The notes below the pieces were generated by a model. That model was not told the origin of the DNA, did not search any database, and worked only from the letters and a program-made list of their open reading frames with translations. Below are positions 43,601-48,600 of a stretch of 64,000 bases of DNA, one piece after another (positions within the stretch are counted from its first letter, which is position 1; every line of letters starts with the position of its first letter). The translations under genes and the position numbers were made by a program. This stretch comes from Escarpia spicata (taxonomy: Eukaryota; Annelida; Polychaeta; Sabellida; Siboglinidae), in the NCBI GenBank assembly GCA_963995525.1, contig OZ023214.1:51077380-51141379 (forward strand). Direction: 5' to 3'.

Positions 43601-44195
43601 TACTGACTTCGTAGAACTTGTAGTGGACTAAATATTTGTTGATAAATTGTAACAAATGAATGATGACAATTTCTTCAGGGCATCTGAAGCAGGATTATTT
43701 AATGTGAATCATTTTCTTTAGCCGGATATTTTTATTTCCATAATATGGCGGCAGTTTCCGTAATGCCGTAATTTGAGGTGAATTTCTGTAATGATTATTA
43801 AAATACGTAATGGTAGGCAGCCCTGTGTATGTAGTTACAGTGGACGCTTGCTGCAAGAACTCATGATGTAAGGAACTTCTGCTTAAAATGAACAACTTTG
43901 AAATTCCCCTTCTGGACTGTACAGTTTTACGCACCCATGGATATACGGAATATAAGGAAGAGTTTGACCAAGAGTGAATGTGTTCTTATGGCAAGCACCC
44001 ACTGTAGTTAAGTGTGTTGTATTGACCTAGCCACACTGATGATGTGATGGGACGTGTTTCAGCTACAACAAGTGCAAGCTGTGCTACAAAGTGCTGATGG
44101 ACATCCGGTCGGATTTCAGTCAGAAACAGACAAGTCAGGGCAAACTAGCGAGTACCTTCCGTGAACTCAACATCCTCATGACACAGCTCGACTAG
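1661..44195 (+). CDS. KATNB1: Katanin p80 WD40-containing subunit B1, complete 21-exon gene
   Basis: Regulatory and targeting subunit of katanin, the microtubule-severing ATPase. p80 binds the p60 catalytic subunit and directs it to centrosomes, spindle poles and cilia bases. Join: 1661-1697, 18884-19014, 22259-22376, 23244-23344, 23636-23677, 24240-24323, 25600-25715, 26359-26430, 27493-27643, 28091-28144, 28443-28510, 30465-30521, 31265-31386, 32480-32494, 35528-35578, 37455-37711, 38518-38688, 39770-39846, 40583-40657, 41633-41749, 44063-44195. The exons sum to 2049 nt (682 residues plus stop; human is about 655). Six WD repeats span roughly residues 14-260, each ending in a WD-like dipeptide (MWAV, IWDL, LWDI, LWDL, FWDL, VFGWEP). 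A Pro/Ser-rich linker spans about 300-490 and the con80 domain about 505-682. All introns are GT-AG and phases are consistent. The start has a good context (A at -3, G at +4) and the family N-terminus (KKAWKLQEFVAH). No disabling change is seen. Family identity is very secure; exon 14 and the exon 17 acceptor are the least certain parts. Confidence 0.96.
2214..3427. mobile_element. Non-autonomous TIR DNA transposon, about 1.2 kb, with 4-bp TSD
   Basis: The left end GCAGACCTGCCTACC (from 2214) is repeated as its exact reverse complement GGTAGGCAGGTCTGC at the right end (to 3427). The element is flanked by TATT on both sides (2210-2213 and 3428-3431). No internal frame resembles a transposase. 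A diverged, opposite-orientation copy of one end lies near 43722-43824, so it is a dispersed family. TSD length suits several superfamilies, so none is assigned. Confidence 0.72.
3428..9564. other. Intron 1, proximal segment
   Basis: Ordinary AT-rich intron. A twice-repeated AAAACGGGG(T/A)CC motif sits near 3560-3605. Region 5960-6480 has patches of better-than-background open frame but with stops and no recognisable family, perhaps an old retroelement. Position 8446-8480 has a tRNA box A-like TGGCCTAGTGG, a possible SINE remnant. No exon supported. Confidence 0.4.
9565..9724. repeat. Small palindromic MITE (GGGGCTGGTTTCATGAAGCG ends)
   Basis: The left end GGGGCTGGTTTCATGAAGCG and the right end CGCTTCATGAAACCGGCCCC (9705-9724) are near-perfect inverted repeats around a 160-bp AT-rich core with CTTA/TAAG motifs. 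A related left end (GGGCTGGTTTCGTGAAGC) occurs at 19126. Confidence 0.65.
11521..11560. repeat. 19-bp inverted repeat (hairpin) in intron 1
   Basis: GGCCAAGGTAAAGCAAGCT is followed almost at once by AGCCTGCTTTACCTTTGGCC, its near-perfect reverse complement with two differences. This gives a strong stem with almost no loop. It may be a tiny foldback element or a fixed hairpin. Confidence 0.6.
12111..12180. repeat. About 70-bp mariner/Tigger-like mini element, copy 1
   Basis: Starts CAATGGAACCTCACTGTC and ends ATGATGAGGTGACTGT. The ends are diverged inverted repeats of a CAGTCGAACCTC-type terminus common to Tc/mariner miniatures. It shares the internal GCGACTGGGC(C/T)AA block with the copy at 60399-60469. 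Confidence 0.5.
12736..12748 (+). repeat. Homopolymer G13
   Basis: Thirteen consecutive G bases in intron 1, between CGTCAC and ATAGAG. Likely length-unstable. Confidence 0.9.
13123..13139. repeat. (TA)n microsatellite
   Basis: Uninterrupted alternating AT run of 17 bases in intron 1. Confidence 0.9.
14180..16365. repeat. 39-bp minisatellite, about 56 copies, pyrimidine-rich on plus strand
   Basis: The unit is near CTCCACCACCCTTCTCCACC followed by TCCTGCTTCTCATTCTCAT (39 bp), repeated about 56 times in intron 1. Being 13 codons without stops, it leaves several frames open on both strands ([13 protein letters not shown] or [13 protein letters not shown] on plus; [13 protein letters not shown] on minus), some over 700 codons. 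These are by-products of the repeat, not genes. A variant block, marked by CCCTACTCC at 14655, 15123 and 15513, recurs at 468 and 390 bp (12 and 10 units), showing segmental duplication within the array. Confidence 0.93.
16366..18883. other. Intron 1, distal segment
   Basis: AT-rich intron up to the exon 2 acceptor. Contains the hairpin at 16664 and a short (GTA)n-type tract at 16862-16880. No exon or element otherwise supported. Confidence 0.4.
16664..16697. repeat. Perfect short inverted repeat in intron 1
   Basis: TTGTAATTTGCTA and TAGCAAATTACAA flank an AT loop of 8 bases (ATATTTAA). The 13-bp perfect stem is plausible as a foldback footprint. Confidence 0.7.
18884..19014 (+). CDS. KATNB1: KATNB1 exon 2 (WD repeat 1)
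   Basis: Acceptor TTTTGTAG, donor GTAAGT. It completes the split Gln codon and encodes [15 protein letters not shown] through KPNCIM, the first propeller blade, with [13 protein letters not shown] in place of the usual GH/WD pair. It ends in phase 0. Confidence 0.95.
19015..22258. other. Intron 2 (3.2 kb)
   Basis: Holds a one-sided copy of the GGGCTGGTTTC element end at 19126. A purine-rich, GC-richer patch lies at about 21410-21615. Otherwise plain AT-rich intron. Confidence 0.4.
19126..19200. repeat. Partial MITE copy related to 9565-9724
   Basis: Begins GGGCTGGTTTCGTGAAGCAT followed by TCTTA, matching the terminus of the element at 9565 with one substitution in the first 18 bases. No matching right end was found nearby, so it is probably truncated. 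Confidence 0.45.
22259..22376 (+). CDS. KATNB1: KATNB1 exon 3 (WD repeat 2)
   Basis: Acceptor GTTGCAG, donor GTAAGT. Encodes [15 protein letters not shown] through [10 protein letters not shown] plus one base. GH and WD landmark dipeptides are present. Confidence 0.95.
22377..23243. other. Intron 3
   Basis: About 870 bp of AT-rich sequence between exons 3 and 4; nothing further recognised. Confidence 0.5.
23244..23344 (+). CDS. KATNB1: KATNB1 exon 4 (WD repeat 3, first part)
   Basis: Acceptor TTTGCAG, donor GTATGT. Encodes [20 protein letters not shown] through GSLDTNIK, almost identical to vertebrate p80 in the LDFHPYG and FVASGS segments. Ends in phase 0. Confidence 0.95.
23636..23677 (+). 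CDS. KATNB1: KATNB1 exon 5 (WD repeat 3 end)
   Basis: A 42-nt exon encoding [14 protein letters not shown], between a TTTTCCAG acceptor and GTAAGT donor. The LWDIRRKGC core is invariant in the family. Confidence 0.94.
23678..24239. other. Intron 5
   Basis: About 560 bp, AT-rich; nothing further recognised. Intron 4 (23345-23635, under 300 bp) is likewise plain. Confidence 0.5.
24240..24323 (+). CDS. KATNB1: KATNB1 exon 6 (WD repeat 4)
   Basis: Encodes [17 protein letters not shown] through GEDGILK, 28 codons, phase 0 on both sides, with a CTTGACAG acceptor and GTAAGA donor. Confidence 0.94.
24324..25599. other. Intron 6
   Basis: About 1.3 kb. Carries the 48-bp tandem duplication at 24465-24560; otherwise plain. 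Confidence 0.5.
24465..24560 (+). repeat. 48-bp tandem duplication containing a hairpin
   Basis: Two adjacent 48-bp copies differ at about one position (TTTGTATG / TTTGAATG). Each contains GTTACAA and TTGTAAC as an internal inverted repeat around GGGTAATT. A recent local duplication in intron 6. Confidence 0.85.
25600..25715 (+). CDS. KATNB1: KATNB1 exon 7 (WD repeat 4 end and repeat 5)
   Basis: Acceptor CATTTCAG, donor GTAGGG. Encodes [18 protein letters not shown] and then [20 protein letters not shown] plus two bases of an Arg codon. Confidence 0.95.
25716..26358. other. Intron 7
   Basis: About 640 bp, AT-rich; nothing further recognised. Confidence 0.5.
26359..26430 (+). CDS. KATNB1: KATNB1 exon 8 (WD repeat 5 end)
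   Basis: Acceptor TTCTGTAG, donor GTCAGT. Encodes [20 protein letters not shown] and then TPV plus two bases of Arg. It is followed by the intron that holds the 62-bp acceptor array. Confidence 0.94.
26431..26933. other. Intron 8, part before the acceptor array
   Basis: Plain intron up to about 26865, after which increasingly recognisable decayed copies of the exon 9 acceptor unit appear (for example TGCTTTAG followed by GATGGATATTTTTTCCAC). Confidence 0.45.
26934..27528 (+). repeat. 62-bp tandem array of the exon 9 splice acceptor plus exon start
   Basis: Nine high-identity units start at 26996, 27058, 27120, 27182, 27244, 27306, 27368, 27430 and 27493, preceded by at least one decayed unit from 26934. 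Each unit is 36 nt equal to the start of exon 9 (GTGTATATTC...GTGTCTATA) plus 26 nt equal to the end of intron 8 (TGGTTAAGAT...GCTTTCAG). The last unit is the real acceptor and exon. In the upstream eight, the exon-like part runs in frame into GGT TAA, so using any of them gives a stop 14 codons later. Confidence 0.93.
27493..27643 (+). CDS. KATNB1: KATNB1 exon 9 (WD repeat 6)
   Basis: Acceptor GCTTTCAG, donor GTATGA. Encodes [20 protein letters not shown] and then [20 protein letters not shown] through NQL. It aligns with human [20 protein letters not shown]. Its first 36 nt and the last 26 nt of intron 8 form the unit of the upstream tandem array. Only this most downstream copy continues into the rest of the blade, so it must be the functional acceptor. 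Confidence 0.93.
27644..28090. other. Intron 9
   Basis: About 450 bp with an alternating purine-pyrimidine CA/TGCA-rich tract at 27750-27829; otherwise plain. Intron 10 (28145-28442, under 300 bp) is plain. Confidence 0.5.
28091..28144 (+). CDS. KATNB1: KATNB1 exon 10 (propeller exit)
   Basis: A 54-nt exon encoding [18 protein letters not shown], matching human IGVAFSQSNVSSYVVDL. Acceptor TGTCTTCAG, donor GTGAGT. Confidence 0.94.
28443..28510 (+). CDS. KATNB1: KATNB1 exon 11 (linker)
   Basis: Acceptor TTGGTTTCAG, donor GTAGGA. Read in the phase set by exon 10 it gives [20 protein letters not shown] then TA plus two bases. A longer open frame in another phase ([11 protein letters not shown]...) is ruled out by phase. 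Sequence is poorly conserved, as expected for the linker. Confidence 0.85.
28511..30464. other. Intron 11
   Basis: About 1.95 kb of AT-rich intron; no exon or repeat recognised. Confidence 0.5.
30465..30521 (+). CDS. KATNB1: KATNB1 exon 12 (basic linker)
   Basis: Acceptor GTCTTGCAG, donor GTAAGT. Encodes [18 protein letters not shown] plus two bases, comparable to human LRRIYERPSTTCSKPQ. Confidence 0.88.
30522..31264. other. Intron 12
   Basis: About 740 bp, plain AT-rich sequence. Confidence 0.5.
31265..31386 (+). CDS. KATNB1: KATNB1 exon 13 (linker with conserved EIFQP motif)
   Basis: Acceptor CTGCTGCAG, donor GTAAGT. Encodes a Lys-rich run ([11 protein letters not shown]), an acidic stretch ([10 protein letters not shown]), then [11 protein letters not shown], matching the conserved human YNEIFQPKNS. 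Confidence 0.93.
31387..32479. other. Intron 13
   Basis: About 1.1 kb. Open frames of 86-91 codons at 31722-31982 and 32038-32313 have no domain and no splice fit; taken as chance. Confidence 0.5.
32480..32494 (+). CDS. KATNB1: KATNB1 exon 14, 15-nt microexon (possibly optional)
   Basis: TTTCCACAG precedes the 15 bases CTGCAGACGGACCAG, and a strong GTGAGT donor follows. In phase it adds S-A-D-G-P between HNL and the HSPPRT of the next exon. Its length is a multiple of three and both sides are phase 1, so it can be skipped without a frameshift. Human p80 has no obvious equivalent. A 30-bp minisatellite begins just after its donor. A splice-junction read would settle its use. Confidence 0.5.
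32520..33095. repeat. 30-bp minisatellite next to microexon 14
   Basis: The unit GTCTCTTGTCACCCTGTCAC plus ATGGCCTCAT is repeated in register about 13 times from 32651 to 33040, with decayed copies on both sides. Variants GTCTTGTGTC and CCTGGCC alternate in blocks, indicating duplication of two-unit sets. Ten codons without stop per unit create spurious open frames on both strands. Confidence 0.92.
33096..34417. other. Intron 14, between the two arrays
   Basis: A C9 run at 33200-33208, a TGCATACA-type tract at 33460-33485 and an alternating GTGCATGCAT tract near 34155-34195. No exon supported. Confidence 0.45.
34418..35372. repeat. 73-bp tandem array, 13 apparently identical copies plus a partial
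   Basis: Units begin with GAATGAATGTTGACATGACA at 34418 and every 73 bp to 35294, with a partial unit at 35367. I see no differences between full copies. Each holds the perfect palindrome CATTGCAATG followed by GTTAAC. Repeated short minus-strand open frames of 67 codons are artefacts of this array. It lies in intron 14, about 160 bp before exon 15. Confidence 0.95.
35528..35578 (+). CDS. KATNB1: KATNB1 exon 15 (PFPAPP motif)
   Basis: Acceptor TTCAAACAG, donor GTAAGA. Encodes [16 protein letters not shown] plus one base. The EPFPAPP heptad matches human SEPFPAPPED. Confidence 0.93.
35579..37454. other. Intron 15
   Basis: About 1.9 kb. Contains the MITE at 36456-36700; otherwise AT-rich intron. 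Confidence 0.45.
36456..36700. mobile_element. 245-bp MITE with GGTCGGTGCAGTATAGTGCT termini
   Basis: Left GGTCGGTGCAGTATAGTGCT followed by AAC (from 36461) is matched at the right by GTTAGCACTATACTGCACCG followed by ACC, a perfect inverted repeat of 23 bases. It is set inside GA-rich/CT-rich outer ends (GAGAG and CCTCC). No internal coding. The superfamily cannot be told because I see no clear target duplication. Confidence 0.75.
37455..37711 (+). CDS. KATNB1: KATNB1 exon 16 (Pro/Ser-rich linker)
   Basis: The largest coding exon (257 nt), acceptor CTCCTGCAG, donor GTAAGT. Encodes a low-complexity Pro/Ser/Ala/Val region ([20 protein letters not shown] and onward), ending in IIPSERNRP and INMQEFLP, which match human IIPATRNEP and ASDFLP. 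Confidence 0.94.
37712..38517. other. Intron 16
   Basis: About 800 bp. Includes a (CTA)n/(ATA)n tract near 37940-37970 and the dispersed SINE-like repeat at 38118. Confidence 0.45.
38118..38218. repeat. SINE-like dispersed repeat, copy 1
   Basis: Shares with 52793-52896 a run of matching blocks, including GGTGCAGTAAC, TAGTTCCAATGTTTGT and CAGAACTAG(G/A)TGAT, in the same order and strand. Such bodies are common in marine invertebrate and fish genomes near trinucleotide tails. No coding intended. Confidence 0.65.
38518..38688 (+). CDS. KATNB1: KATNB1 exon 17 (con80 domain start)
   Basis: Encodes [36 protein letters not shown] and TSGSMK, matching the start of the p60-binding con80 domain. Donor GTCAGT. 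The acceptor is ambiguous: GCTACAG at 38511-38517, or the AAGCAG six bases later (start 38524). Both keep frame and differ by Lys-Gln. Confidence 0.92.
38689..39769. other. Intron 17
   Basis: About 1.1 kb, plain AT-rich intron; nothing recognised. Confidence 0.5.
39770..39846 (+). CDS. KATNB1: KATNB1 exon 18 (con80)
   Basis: Acceptor GTGTTGCAG, donor GTACGT. Encodes [20 protein letters not shown] then ILLQK plus two bases, matching human [20 protein letters not shown]. Confidence 0.95.
40039..40372. mobile_element. TTAA-flanked foldback MITE, 334 bp
   Basis: Begins TTAAGGATAGCCGCTGGTCC and ends GGACCAGCGGCTACCCTTAA, a near-perfect terminal inverted repeat with TTAA at each end. TTAA target duplication is characteristic of piggyBac-type (and Kolobok) elements, so a miniature of one is inferred. 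Same terminal family as the element at 42385. Lies in intron 18. Confidence 0.72.
40407..40449. repeat. (TG)n/TGCATGCG tract
   Basis: Alternating purine-pyrimidine microsatellite with GTGTGCATGCGTGTGT blocks in intron 18. Confidence 0.85.
40583..40657 (+). CDS. KATNB1: KATNB1 exon 19 (con80)
   Basis: Acceptor TTCATCGTAG, donor GTAAGT. Encodes [20 protein letters not shown] then SKYE plus two bases, matching human [20 protein letters not shown]. Confidence 0.95.
40959..41112 (+). repeat. 22-bp tandem array derived from a tRNA-like box A
   Basis: Seven units of GCATGGTAGTCTAGTGATCA plus CA start at 40959 and every 22 bp to 41091. The next sequence, GCATCGGACTCAAAG, continues as in the 5' half of a tRNA-derived SINE head (box A TGGTAGTCTAGTG, then GCATCGGACT). 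The array therefore appears to be an expansion of a pol III promoter half. Lies in intron 19. Confidence 0.75.
41113..41183 (+). mobile_element. tRNA-like remnant joined to non-LTR retrotransposon C-terminal tail
   Basis: From 41133 a frame reads [16 protein letters not shown] and stop (41181-41183). This resembles the end of LINE reverse transcriptase ORFs of the CR1/L2/Jockey type (R-LKT-LF-AF pattern). It directly follows the tRNA-like GCATCGGACTC. A chimeric SINE with a LINE-derived segment, or a SINE inserted at a LINE tail, are both possible. Confidence 0.45.
41330..41580 (+). mobile_element. SINE-like body
   Basis: Contains ACCTTGGGCAAGTTCATTCA, then CTCGGCTGTGTGAATCACTA and CCTGGCAG. 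This is the TTGGGCAAG...CTG(A/T)AAATGAGTACCTG layout of tRNA-derived SINE bodies. Downstream AGTGCTCTGAGCCGCC and AGGACTGAATA look like its tail. It ends 50 bp before the exon 20 acceptor. Confidence 0.5.
41633..41749 (+). CDS. KATNB1: KATNB1 exon 20 (con80)
   Basis: Acceptor GTGGTTCCAG, donor GTGGGT. Encodes [20 protein letters not shown] and then [18 protein letters not shown] plus two bases. The APPSxGVDIxREER block is the most conserved part of con80. Confidence 0.95.
41750..42384. other. Intron 20, proximal part
   Basis: Plain intron until about 42310. The last 70 bp before the MITE (TTGGCCCGAGAGCCAATCAT and onward) is GC-richer and may be another element fragment. Confidence 0.4.
42385..43062. 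mobile_element. TTAA-flanked foldback element, 678 bp, near full-length palindrome
   Basis: Starts TTAAGGGTAGCCACTATTC and ends GAGTAGTGGCTACCCTTAA. Inverted similarity continues inward almost to the centre: CTAGAATACTCCTTTGTGCA then ATAAGGTGGTTTTGGG near 42631-42667 pairs with its complement near 42783-42818. TTAA borders suggest piggyBac-type insertion. No transposase frame. Related ends at 40039-40372. Confidence 0.82.
43063..44062. other. Intron 20, distal part
   Basis: AT-rich intron with the transposon end at 43722-43824. Minus-strand frames of 78-90 codons lack domains and are taken as chance. Confidence 0.4.
43722..43824 (-). mobile_element. Terminal fragment of the same DNA transposon family as 2214-3427
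   Basis: On the minus strand it reads GGGCTGCCTACCATTACG, later CACCTCAAATTACGGCATTA. This aligns with the left end of the 2214 element (CCTGCCTACCATTCCG ... CACCTAAAATTACGGTATTA) with similar spacing. The other end was not found, so it is probably truncated. Confidence 0.55.
44063..44195 (+). CDS. KATNB1: KATNB1 exon 21 (C-terminus and stop)
   Basis: Acceptor GTGTTTCAG. Completes the Arg codon, encodes [11 protein letters not shown], a variable Ser/Gln-rich spacer, then [14 protein letters not shown] and TAG at 44193-44195, matching human HKCRLCYKQL and SAFRELHLLMASLE. Confidence 0.95.
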
Positions 44196-45660
44196 CCACC
44201 CAGACTAGCTGCATAGTGGGAGTAGACCGTGTGTGGCGATGCACGCCTTGTGACAGGATAGCAGACATTTGTAGATACGAGTCGCTGGCCGGCAGCTGGC
44301 AGTTGTTTCACAGCAGTCGGACTTGATGAGATCTCAGGTGGCCGAAATGAGAGACTGGGTTGCCATTCCTGGTCCAACAGTGTCCGGTGAGCCAAGAGTA
44401 GCGCGATAGGCACACAGATGGAGTGGAGTTGTCTATGCTTCCACGACAACCGCTCGTGGTCTGATGTAGTTTATCGATGTGCATCTGGACATCATCTCAG
44501 GTAGTTGGTGTCAATTGAGCTCGTATTCACGCAGTGAATTCCTGCAGTGCATTCACAAGACGCCGTTCATGGGATTGTCCTCTGCATTGTATTGGTGTGT
44601 GGGTCAACGATTCATCTCAATGCCATCCGTTGCCGGTACAATTGAAGTATAAATGAAGTGTATCGACGTGTAACGCCATAAGTGAAATGTTTCGAAAAAT
44701 ATTATAGATTTTTAATTGATTTATTTAACTAGTGGGGGTTATGATTTTGCTGACATCATCGTGGTTGTTTTGCAGTATATCAGTTTCCCCCCAAGAAGGG
44801 ATTTGACAACTCCTGTGTTGATAAAATTGGTGTATATCATGTTTATTTAACATGTTTTATATGTATGCATCCCTAACAATTGCTATAGCGCTTTGACTCG
44901 GCAACCAGGAATGTGCCAGGTATAGTGTCCAGGTATTGTCGTTTACTGGTAGGTTTAATGACACTAACAGGGATTTGTCAAAACGTGCCATTGTGACGGT
45001 GTATAAGTTTTGAGTGTTGACAAATATACGCTAACCAGTGGCTTGCAGATGTATAAGTACGCATAGCTCATATGTGTATGTGGTGAATGTAGTTTTAGAT
45101 CAACAGGTTACCAAAGTACCGTCATCATTCGGAGAGAGAGCAATGACAATGTACATGTCTGTTGCGTTTGGTGATGTTGGTTTGCTGATGAGCCCCCAGA
45201 GTGAAGCACTGAGCCTGGCTTGTAAAGTAGGTGGGTTAGGTTTTATGTGCCATTTTGGTGTGGCTGGTAATTTGTGTTGTGCATGTGCGCGCGTGCGTGT
45301 TGGCTTAGCTAGCCAGTAGTACAGTCACGATAGCGGAGTGTGATTTTGGATCTATTCAGATCACTTGTTGGCACTGTGATATTTCTGTGATACACAAACG
45401 TGGACTGCATTGTGGTTGCCTTCCTTCGGTGAAAGTTGCTAGTTTCGTCACTATTGTAGTCATCATCATTTGTGCCTTTTACTTTGTGTGACACTGTTTT
45501 TTCATCACGTTTTTACTTGAATTTGTATTTGGTTCAGGCTGCTGTCCAATAATTTGGCGAGGTTGAAAAAGATAAAATTGTTCAGTTCAAAGAAATGGAT
45601 GGAGTATTTCCGTGTGCAGATGGAATGAAGTTAGATTAAATAAAGTCTGGAGGGAGGTCT
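44196..45660 (+). other. KATNB1: Probable KATNB1 3' UTR
   Basis: No coding frame continues after TAG at 44193. The first 450 bp is more GC-balanced than the introns, as expected for a 3' UTR. The first canonical poly(A) hexamers after the stop are the overlapping ATTAAATAAA at 45635-45644, giving a UTR of about 1.45 kb. A later AATAAA at 46364-46369 is an alternative. Confidence 0.5.
45635..45644 (+). terminator. Candidate poly(A) signal of KATNB1
   Basis: Overlapping ATTAAA and AATAAA, followed within about 40 bp by G/T-rich sequence (GTCTGGAGGGAGGTCT, then GGGTTGGGGTGGGA), the usual layout of a cleavage site. Confidence 0.5.
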
Positions 45661-48600
45661 ACTAAGGGTTATTCACAGGGTTGGGGTGGGATAGAGGTGC
45701 ACGCTGCTGTTGGTGGCAGTGGTTTATATGTGATACGGTTGAGAACATTTGTTGGAGATGAGTTTAGCAGATGTTCGGTTGTTATTCGATGGTTGGCTAG
45801 GAACGTTCCACACATTGTCGTATTGAGAGGGCAAGAAAGCATCACTTTATCTTTGATTGATATGTCATGACATGTTTGTAGTCACGCTTGTCACTCTCAG
45901 TGTTAGGAAATTACGTGCAAGGAACTGCGAAGAACATGAATTGTAGGAATTACTTGGCTATGTTTAATACTTCACAAAAGATGTACATCTCATATAACGA
46001 AGGGTAACTGCACCATATTTGTCAGTGACCTTATTGGAAAATTGTTTTTAATGTTTCACCAATCAATGGAAATCAGCAGCAGCTTTTGACATATCTCTGT
46101 CTCGTGTTGCGGTTCATAAGATTAATTCAGATAGGAATCTGCTGCTGATGTTCTCACTAGCAATTTTATACAAAAGTCATTTTCTGTGCTCCACTTGATG
46201 ACAACATTGCTTCTTTCCCTCTTTTACTTGGCTGGTCAGTAGCACCCACCACTTTGATGTTACACAAAGGCAACAATGTAATATACTTTGTGTTTTTCCT
46301 GTGTGTTATTGTTAATTTATGCAAATACAACAATGTATACTTATCATCTGTTGTTTACCATAGAATAAAGAATGTATATACACATTGCTGTCAATAATTT
46401 TCCATGAAACTGTTTCAACTCCTTATCACAGTTTGTCCAGTCTTATCAGAATTTGTCCAGTCTTATCGGGATGATATCAACATAGGAAAGGGTTGACCAC
46501 ACAGTATACAGCAGATGCCCATTTCTTGGAAGAAAATCCAGAAAGCCGACAACCACATGTGAGGATGCTATGACACTGGGCCACTTAATGTGTGGATGTA
46601 GGACCGTTGGCTGGCGCGGTCAGAGGCTGGGCGGAGAGCCAAGGCTGAGTCAGACTTTGGTATGACGAGATGTCCGTTAGCTTGTGTCTAGCAGTTGAAT
46701 CTGCCACTTGGAGGCCACTGAGTCATCCCCATCTGACTGATATCGCCACCCCCACCCCCACTGTTGCAACCCCCACCTCCACTCTTCCCATGGACTAGCC
46801 CTGATCCTCCAGGCCAGCGTCACTTCAACAAGACAGGGACGACTGATCCATGTGTCATTGCTTTCATTACTACACGTGCCATGAGTAATATCTACTTTTT
46901 AAAGTTAGTTATCTTTATTTTTCATGTGGATTTCCATACATGCCGACCAGTTGCTATCACAGAAGGTTGTTGGTTCAAACAGGCAAGACTGACTAAATCG
47001 TATTTAAAAATTGATCTGAATTGTATTTTTTGGGGTTATTTTGAAATGTGTGGGTCGTTTAATTTCATGCGTGTACTTTTGAATATAAGGGTTTGGGGTA
47101 TTTATTAACTTGCTACACTGTGCATATGCAAGCTATAATTGTGCATAGCATGCATTAGTATGGGTGTAAACAACTATCTAAAATAATATAGGTAAAATAT
47201 AGTGCCGAGTTTAATATAATTTTATGTGGTTCTATATTAATTTAAGTGAGCTCTGGGGACATTAACTGTTATATCAAACTAAACAGAAATGGAATGAACA
47301 AATCAGAACAGATATGGGCTCATTTGGCTAAGCTGTTACATGTTATAGAACATACAATTGTCTAGGTCATCCACTGCCGCAGTTACAAATATCTCCGCCA
47401 ACAAAAAAGTAACACACCTTGTGTATTTTTCAGACAAATCTGTATTTCAACAAACATCTACAGTGAAATTTAAACAGTGTCCGAACCAGCCGGCCTGTTG
47501 TTAACTGCACCTGCACGATATGCTTAAGTTCAATAAGCCTCACGGCTAATGACAATTATAGTCTCACTTACGAGTAATGTACAATGATTCTCATTGGTTA
47601 TCCAAACGACTGATCATTTACATGGTAATAGTAGTTATCACACCTTGGTTAAAAAAATCCATACAAACGTGACACTATAGTAATCTTTTAGCTTTTAATA
47701 TTTCAAAAAATACTGTAATTGGTGACGAATTAAAATGTGCTAGTTTTATGACATATAAAGATGGCTTTACTGTACTAAAAGAGTAAATAAATTTCCAGCT
47801 TTGAAGGTGGAACAACATTTTTTCATTGGATGATTGATGGGTCTGTCAAATTCCTGTTTTACACTTTCTGTTGGTACTACCTACAGCAATACAAACTAAC
47901 AGAGAAAGAACAACACTGCTAATTTAAGCATACCTTTAGACGAAGAAATTCTGAGAATTTTGGAATTTCAGTTCTATGAAACCACACCCAACTAGATAAG
48001 TATGAGTTAACCAGCAAGAATCATTGCACGTTCCCTTATGTCCTACTAACCTGATAGCTTATGACAATGATAGATTGTTTTAACTGTAATGGATATAGTG
48101 TGACCATTACAGATTTGCCATTGCCACAAGTACCAACAAAATGTTCAGGCAAAACCCCCAGATAATTTTGCACTTGAAATTGCACAACATTTAATGGCAA
48201 AAAAGGTCTCGAAGATTACAGCACAAATATCACATACCCGACAATAACGTTACACTGTTCGACTCCCGCTGTCTTACATACAGCTTCGTAGTTCAACCTC
48301 TCTCTGGCACATGCAATTACACCGAGTTCAGTCGGAAACTAAGACGAAGTTCAGTCAGACACTAACACAAAGTTCAATCACAGTCTGTTTACATAAACAT
48401 ACATAACGATGTGTAAACAAAATGTATCACAAAATTAGGAAGAAATTTGGATGCCAGAGCTGCAGACGTGCACCCGATTGAGCGTGCGATATACAGCACG
48501 TCAAAAGCTTTATATTATACTTGCATTGATGAGCATTGCACGAATGAAGACTTGCCAGTGGCAAACAATTATTAACATGGCTACAAGTATCTGTGTTATT